DNA from: Moraxellaceae bacterium
GTDB taxonomy: Bacteria; Pseudomonadota; Gammaproteobacteria; Pseudomonadales; Moraxellaceae
DNA length: 9,141 nucleotides
Assembly: GCA_014378805.1 (NCBI GenBank)
Contig: JACMMY010000144.1
Coordinates: 1 to 9,141 of the forward strand
Direction of reading: 5' to 3'
Positions within the stretch are counted from its first letter, which is position 1; each line of letters begins with the position of its first letter. The translations under genes were made by a program, and so were the position numbers. The notes under the pieces were generated by a model. The model was not told where the DNA came from. It saw only the letters and a program-made list of their open reading frames with translations, and did not search any database. Below, piece after piece: positions 6,019 to 9,141 of this stretch.

Positions 6019-6346
6019 ACGATCCTCGAATAAACATACAAATAAAGGTTTCTTTTACGGCGGTGTGTCATTTTTGAAAAATGATTAAACACGAAATGGG
6101 CGTTATTATGCGTGAAATACGAGATTGATTGGGCAAATTGCTTGATTTTTTTTAGTAAAAGCGGACGTTTTACCATGGATTTGTCTAAGTGGTGACCTGT
6201 ATCACACTTCACAAAAATATCGTAACAAGGTACGTAAAAAGGCGCATATTGTTAGACGTCTTCACACGTCATGACTTGTCCAATTCGTTCGTTTTGGTTA
6301 AAGTTGCGACCTTGCTTGTTTGCCTCTATTTTTTCTGGAATATCCT
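6019..6346. other. Divergent regulatory region between gatC and mreB
   Basis: These 328 nt separate the divergent gatC and mreB starts and must carry both promoters. A candidate mreB promoter is listed at 6276-6304. No convincing gatC promoter could be chosen: several -10-like boxes exist on the minus strand, but none has a good -35 at proper spacing. A short inverted repeat GACGT...ACGTC (6255-6259 / 6266-6270) lies just upstream of the mreB candidate. A 65-codon minus-strand frame (6015-6212) looks spurious. Confidence 0.6.
6276..6304 (+). promoter_or_regulatory. Candidate sigma70 promoter for mreBCD
   Basis: TTGTCC (6276-6281) and TAAAGT (6299-6304) are separated by 17 nt, each with four matches to consensus. 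Transcription would begin near 6311, giving a leader of about 35 nt before the GTG start at 6347. The prediction is from sequence only, and other start points upstream are possible in this long intergenic region. Confidence 0.35.
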
Positions 6347-7393
6347 GTGATTCTTAAGCGTCTGTTTGGGTTGTTTTCGACCGATTTAGCCATTGACCTT
6401 GGCACTGCTAATACCCTGATCTATGCGCCAGGCAAAGGGATCGTTCTCAACGAGCCGACTGTAGTCGCGATTCGTCACAACGGTCATCATAAAACTGTTG
6501 CCGCGGTTGGTCTCGATGCCAAGCAAATGCTGGGTCGCACGCCTGCAAACATTTCTGCTATTCGCCCACTGAAAGATGGTGTGATTGCCGATTTTGAAGT
6601 CACTGAAACCATGCTTCAGTTCTTTATTCAAAAAGTACACGAAAGACGTTTAATTCCGCCTACACCACGTATTGTGGTCTGTGTGCCATGTAAATCAACT
6701 TTGGTTGAACGTCGCGCGATTCGTGAAGCTGTATTGCAAGCTGGCGCACGTGATGTACGTTTGATCGAAGAGCCTATGGCTGCTGCAATCGGCGCGGGCA
6801 TGCCAGTTGAACAAGCACTTGGATCGATGGTGGTGGATATTGGTGGCGGTACGACTGAAATCGCGATTATTTCATTGTCAGGTTCTGTTTATTCAGATTC
6901 ACTACGCGTCGGTGGTGACTTATTTGATGAATGTATTGTCAACTTCGTTCGTAAAGAACACGGTTGTATCATCGGTGAAACGACCGCAGAACGTATTAAA
7001 CAAAATATTGGAATGGCATATCCGGACGCAGATGGTACCATTCTAGAAATTGAAGTGCGTGGTCGTCATTTGGCAGAAGGTGTGCCTCGTTCATTTATCG
7101 TGAAATCTGATGAAGTCCTTGCAGCATTAGCCGATCCTTTGGCATCGATAGTGAGTGCAGTAAAAACCGCATTAGAACAAACTCCACCTGAATTATCTGC
7201 GGATATTTCTGAGCGTGGCATTGTATTAACAGGCGGCGGCGCATTGCTTCGCAATCTGGATAAACTGCTATCTCGTGAAACGGGTTTGCCAGTTGTGGTT
7301 GCTGAAGATCCATTGACATGCGTTACGCGTGGTGGTGGTAAAGTGCTTGAACACTTTGATAATCCGAACTACGACATGCTGTTTGTTGGATAA
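6347..7393 (+). CDS. mreB: Rod shape-determining protein MreB, actin-like filament
   Basis: Bacterial actin homologue that polymerises under the inner membrane and directs the lateral cell-wall synthesis (elongasome) complex with MreC, MreD, RodA and PBP2. Nucleotide-binding motifs: phosphate-1 DLGTANTLIY (17-26), phosphate-2 MVVDIGGGTTEIAI (161-174), adenosine motif GIVLTGGGALLRNL (291-304). The N-terminal MILKRLFGLFS is the amphipathic membrane-targeting segment typical of the Gram-negative protein. I chose the GTG at 6347, with TGGA 7 nt upstream: it yields 348 residues, the usual family length, and starts exactly at the conserved MILKRLFG. A TTG at 6320 would add nine residues (MPLFFLEYP) absent from the family. 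mreB opens the plus-strand cluster and is followed by a 111-nt gap with two hairpins before mreC. Confidence 0.97.
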   Translation: MILKRLFGLFSTDLAIDLGTANTLIYAPGKGIVLNEPTVVAIRHNGHHKTVAAVGLDAKQMLGRTPANISAIRPLKDGVIADFEVTETMLQFFIQKVHERRLIPPTPRIVVCVPCKSTLVERRAIREAVLQAGARDVRLIEEPMAAAIGAGMPVEQALGSMVVDIGGGTTEIAIISLSGSVYSDSLRVGGDLFDECIVNFVRKEHGCIIGETTAERIKQNIGMAYPDADGTILEIEVRGRHLAEGVPRSFIVKSDEVLAALADPLASIVSAVKTALEQTPPELSADISERGIVLTGGGALLRNLDKLLSRETGLPVVVAEDPLTCVTRGGGKVLEHFDNPNYDMLFVG

Positions 7394-7406
7394 TTTTTTG
7401 TGATAT

Positions 7407-7479
7407 GCCGATTCAACGAGTTGAATTGAATAGTCGGCTGTTTATAGTTGTTCCGCTGGTTTATATCAATTAAGCCAGC
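7407..7479 (+). promoter_or_regulatory. Two hairpins in the mreB-mreC intergenic leader
   Basis: First hairpin: ATTCAA (7411-7416) pairs with TTGAAT (7421-7426) around CGAG, extended by GCCG (7407-7410) with CGGC (7435-7438) across a bulge. Second hairpin: GCTGG (7455-7459) pairs with CCAGC (7475-7479) around a 15-nt loop, ending 25 nt before the mreC start. Neither is followed by a U-tract, so they are not standard terminators. Transcript processing, or tuning of mreC relative to mreB, is a possible role; this is inference. Confidence 0.4.
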
Positions 7480-7504
7480 TTCTAAATAATGAGGCGGATC
7501 GTCG

Positions 7505-8440
7505 TTGGAACAGAATATTTTTGCCCGCGACGTCCAGTCTTTTCGACCTGTGGTGTTGGCGCTCATCACGTCGCTTGTTTTGATTGTGGCAGATTGGCAA
7601 CACTCTGATTGGTTTGACTCGTTGCGGAGCGTGACGCGTGGGACGCTTGATCCAATCTATGTATTTGCAAGTTATCCTGTGTTGTCTGGCGACTGGTTGA
7701 GCGAGCAAGCACAATCAGAAGATGTACTACGACGTGAAAATGCTGCATTTAAAGCTGAGCGATTGCAAAACAATGTCCGTTTGCAAAAATTAGCAGAACT
7801 CTCTGCTGAAAATACACGCTTGCGTGGTCTATTAAATACCCCGTTGATTATTGATGGCCGGATGATGATCAGTGAAATCATTGGTACCGACCCTGATCCT
7901 TTACGCCATATTTTGGTGATCAACCGAGGCGATGTAGATGGTCTATTTGTTGGACAAATGGTGCTTGATGATAAAGGGGTCGTCGGGCAGGTGCTCGATG
8001 TATTTAGCCATAGCGCAAGAATTCTTCTGATTTCAGATAAAGAAAATGCAATTTCTGTTCGAATTGAGCGGACAGGGATGCGGGGTATTACAGCTGGTAC
8101 GGGTGATAGTGGGCGGCTGAGCCTGCAATACGTGCCGAAGACTGCTGATGTGAAAGTAGGAGATCGCGTATTTACATCAGGTCTCGGTGAGCGCTTTCCA
8201 GCGGGTTATCCAGTCGGCGTAGTATTTGCCGTCCAGCGTGAGGGAAATACTGAGTTTGCCGATATCGCGATTAAACCCTCCTCCCAGCTGGAAGGTGGCC
8301 ATCATGTTATTTTGCTGTTTTCGGCACCACTTGCAAAAGAACAACCGCACAATGAGTCTCATTTGAAAAATGATGAATCAGGGTCCCCATCGCAATCTAG
8401 TCTATCACCGCAATTAGGAATGGGATATGCCGCGCAATAA
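7505..8440 (+). CDS. mreC: Rod shape-determining protein MreC, periplasmic scaffold
   Basis: Bitopic inner-membrane protein whose periplasmic part scaffolds the elongation peptidoglycan synthase (activates PBP2/RodA) and links it to MreB. It has 311 residues. A short cytosolic N-terminus (MEQNIFARDVQSFR) precedes one membrane helix at about 15-30. A coiled-coil region follows at about 68-110 (LRRENAAFKAERLQNNVRLQKLAELSAENTRLRGLL). The beta-rich MreC core, about 115-275, includes VINRGDVDGLFVGQMVLDDKGVVGQV (138-163) and GDRVFTSGLGERFPAGYPVGVV (219-240). The last 35 residues are a polar, Ser/Asn-rich, probably disordered tail. The start is TTG at 7505, with GAGG (7491-7494) 10 nt upstream; it aligns with the usual MreC N-terminus. 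The end overlaps mreD by 14 nt, implying coupled translation. Confidence 0.95.
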   Translation: MEQNIFARDVQSFRPVVLALITSLVLIVADWQHSDWFDSLRSVTRGTLDPIYVFASYPVLSGDWLSEQAQSEDVLRRENAAFKAERLQNNVRLQKLAELSAENTRLRGLLNTPLIIDGRMMISEIIGTDPDPLRHILVINRGDVDGLFVGQMVLDDKGVVGQVLDVFSHSARILLISDKENAISVRIERTGMRGITAGTGDSGRLSLQYVPKTADVKVGDRVFTSGLGERFPAGYPVGVVFAVQREGNTEFADIAIKPSSQLEGGHHVILLFSAPLAKEQPHNESHLKNDESGSPSQSSLSPQLGMGYAAQ

Positions 8441-8939
8441 CGCCTCTTCCTCAATCAAAGATAGTCGGGCATTGGTTAAACCCGATCCGCTACTGCCTAT
8501 TCCGGTGAGTATTGTGATTGCATCTATATTCACGGTTTACCCGATGTCCTCCTCGTGGAGCATTTGGCGTCCTGAATTTATGTTAATGCTGACTCTGTTT
8601 TGGGTTATGAGTCAGCCTAAGTGGTGTGGGGTTTGGTTCGCTTTCTTTATTGGTTTTTTGATGGATTTGATGCTCGATAGTCATTTAGGGACACATGCAT
8701 TTGTCTATGTACTTTTGACTTTTGCTGCTCGATTTCTGACGCGAAATAAACGAATCCTCACTTTTCCAAGTCGATGGATTATCGCAGTGATTGTGATTGT
8801 CTTAAATTTTGTTCTACTTTTTCTCTTTCATCGCATGATTGGAAATCTTGTTCCACTTTGGTTCTGGAGCCCGATTATTCCAAGTATATTGGTTTGGCCT
8901 GTGATTTGTTTTTTACTTAAACGCTGGCGAGGTGCCTAG
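8427..8939 (+). CDS. mreD: Rod shape-determining protein MreD, polytopic membrane protein
   Basis: Inner-membrane component of the elongasome that binds MreC and modulates its activation of PBP2. The 170 residues are close to the usual family length. Hydrophobic segments at about 24-40, 50-62, 66-83, 90-104, 114-135 and 145-164 give five or six membrane passes. The family-typical GFLMDLMLDSHLGTHAF lies at 76-92. The first 22 residues form a polar cytosolic N-terminus somewhat longer than in E. coli. The ATG at 8427 lies inside the end of mreC (14-nt overlap) with AGGA (8416-8419) 7 nt upstream. The stop TAG shares its G with the GTG start of maf, so mreC, mreD and maf are tightly packed and probably co-transcribed. 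Confidence 0.95.
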   Translation: MPRNNASSSIKDSRALVKPDPLLPIPVSIVIASIFTVYPMSSSWSIWRPEFMLMLTLFWVMSQPKWCGVWFAFFIGFLMDLMLDSHLGTHAFVYVLLTFAARFLTRNKRILTFPSRWIIAVIVIVLNFVLLFLFHRMIGNLVPLWFWSPIIPSILVWPVICFLLKRWRGA

Positions 8940-9141
8940 TGATCTCTGCATTAAATAACAATGTAAAGATAATCTTAGCCTCGACATCTCCTCGCCGCAA
9001 AGAACTGCTTGAACAAGTTGGGCTTCAATTTAGCACAACCTCGATTGATATCGATGAGTCTAATTTTTTAGATGAAATACCTTCGGATTATGTTGTTCGT
9101 TTGGCGCGTGAAAAAGCACAGGCGGCGATATCAGGTTTTGA
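8939..9141 (+). CDS. maf: Maf family nucleoside triphosphate pyrophosphatase, N-terminal part
   Basis: Sixty-seven codons are visible before the right window edge. The signature LASTSPRRKELL (13-24), the nucleotide-binding loop of Maf proteins, is intact. IDIDES (36-41) and YVVRLAREKA (51-60) also match the family. YVVRLAREKA is as in E. coli YhdE, a dTTP/UTP pyrophosphatase that hydrolyses nucleotides to the monophosphate and is proposed to act on modified nucleotides. The start is GTG at 8939, overlapping the mreD stop by one base, with GAGG (8929-8932) 6 nt upstream; no in-frame ATG occurs early. Position behind mreD is the arrangement known in Escherichia and Pseudomonas. Substrate choice is inferred from similarity, and the C-terminal half is outside the window. 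Confidence 0.92.
   Translation, partial: MISALNNNVKIILASTSPRRKELLEQVGLQFSTTSIDIDESNFLDEIPSDYVVRLAREKAQAAISGF

Noticed and set aside
6015..6212. 65-codon minus-strand frame upstream of gatC
   Set aside because: It fills the divergent promoter region, overlaps the gatC start and shows no recognisable domain.
6320..6346. Upstream TTG start for mreB adding nine residues
   Set aside because: The added MPLFFLEYP is not part of MreB, whereas the GTG at 6347 gives the conserved MILKRLFG start, normal length and a TGGA ribosome site at proper distance.

Overview
The window looks like a chromosomal segment of a gammaproteobacterium of the Moraxellaceae, most likely Acinetobacter or a close relative. 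The evidence is moderate-to-low GC, the protein sequences, and the layout gatCAB diverging from mreBCD-maf, which is also the order known in Pseudomonas. Its right two thirds (about 2440-9141) are conserved housekeeping DNA. Its left quarter (1 to about 2440) is accessory DNA at a genomic-island boundary.

Left, 1-1445: a P4-type (DUF4102 arm-binding) tyrosine integrase is read leftward and cut by the window edge just before its expected catalytic tyrosine. Behind its start lies a 12-bp-periodic direct repeat that resembles integrase arm sites. Then comes the 3' part of a tRNA-Pro(GGG) gene, from the anticodon loop to CCA, with no matching 5' half. This is the signature of an island end. The island body should lie to the left, with the intact tRNA-Pro at its far end.

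1446-2440: AT-rich DNA holds a second, diverged copy of the arm-like repeat, a 14-nt palindrome, a hairpin resembling dispersed repeats, and one orphan gene with a HEPN-like R-x4-H motif. The arm-like repeat on the 'chromosomal' side of the tRNA fragment suggests that this segment is itself a remnant of an element, with the HEPN-like gene as cargo. A hairpin terminator that can serve both strands (2449-2486) separates it from gatB.

2503-6018, minus strand: gatC-gatA-gatB encode the tRNA-dependent amidotransferase, which makes Asn-tRNA(Asn) and/or Gln-tRNA(Gln) from the mischarged precursors. gatA and gatB overlap by 4 nt. gatC and gatA are separated by 211 nt that contain a 119-bp palindromic, MITE-like repeat.

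6019-9141, plus strand: a 328-bp divergent intergenic region leads to mreB, mreC, mreD and the start of maf. MreB (actin-like filament), MreC (periplasmic scaffold) and MreD (membrane protein) form the rod-shape elongation machinery. Maf is a nucleotide pyrophosphatase that commonly follows mreD. mreC/mreD and mreD/maf overlap, whereas mreB and mreC are separated by 111 nt with two hairpins. Three of these four genes appear to use non-ATG starts.

No clearly new multi-gene system is visible. The most interesting points are the island junction with arm-like repeats on both sides, the orphan HEPN-like gene beside it, and the palindromic element inside the gat operon.
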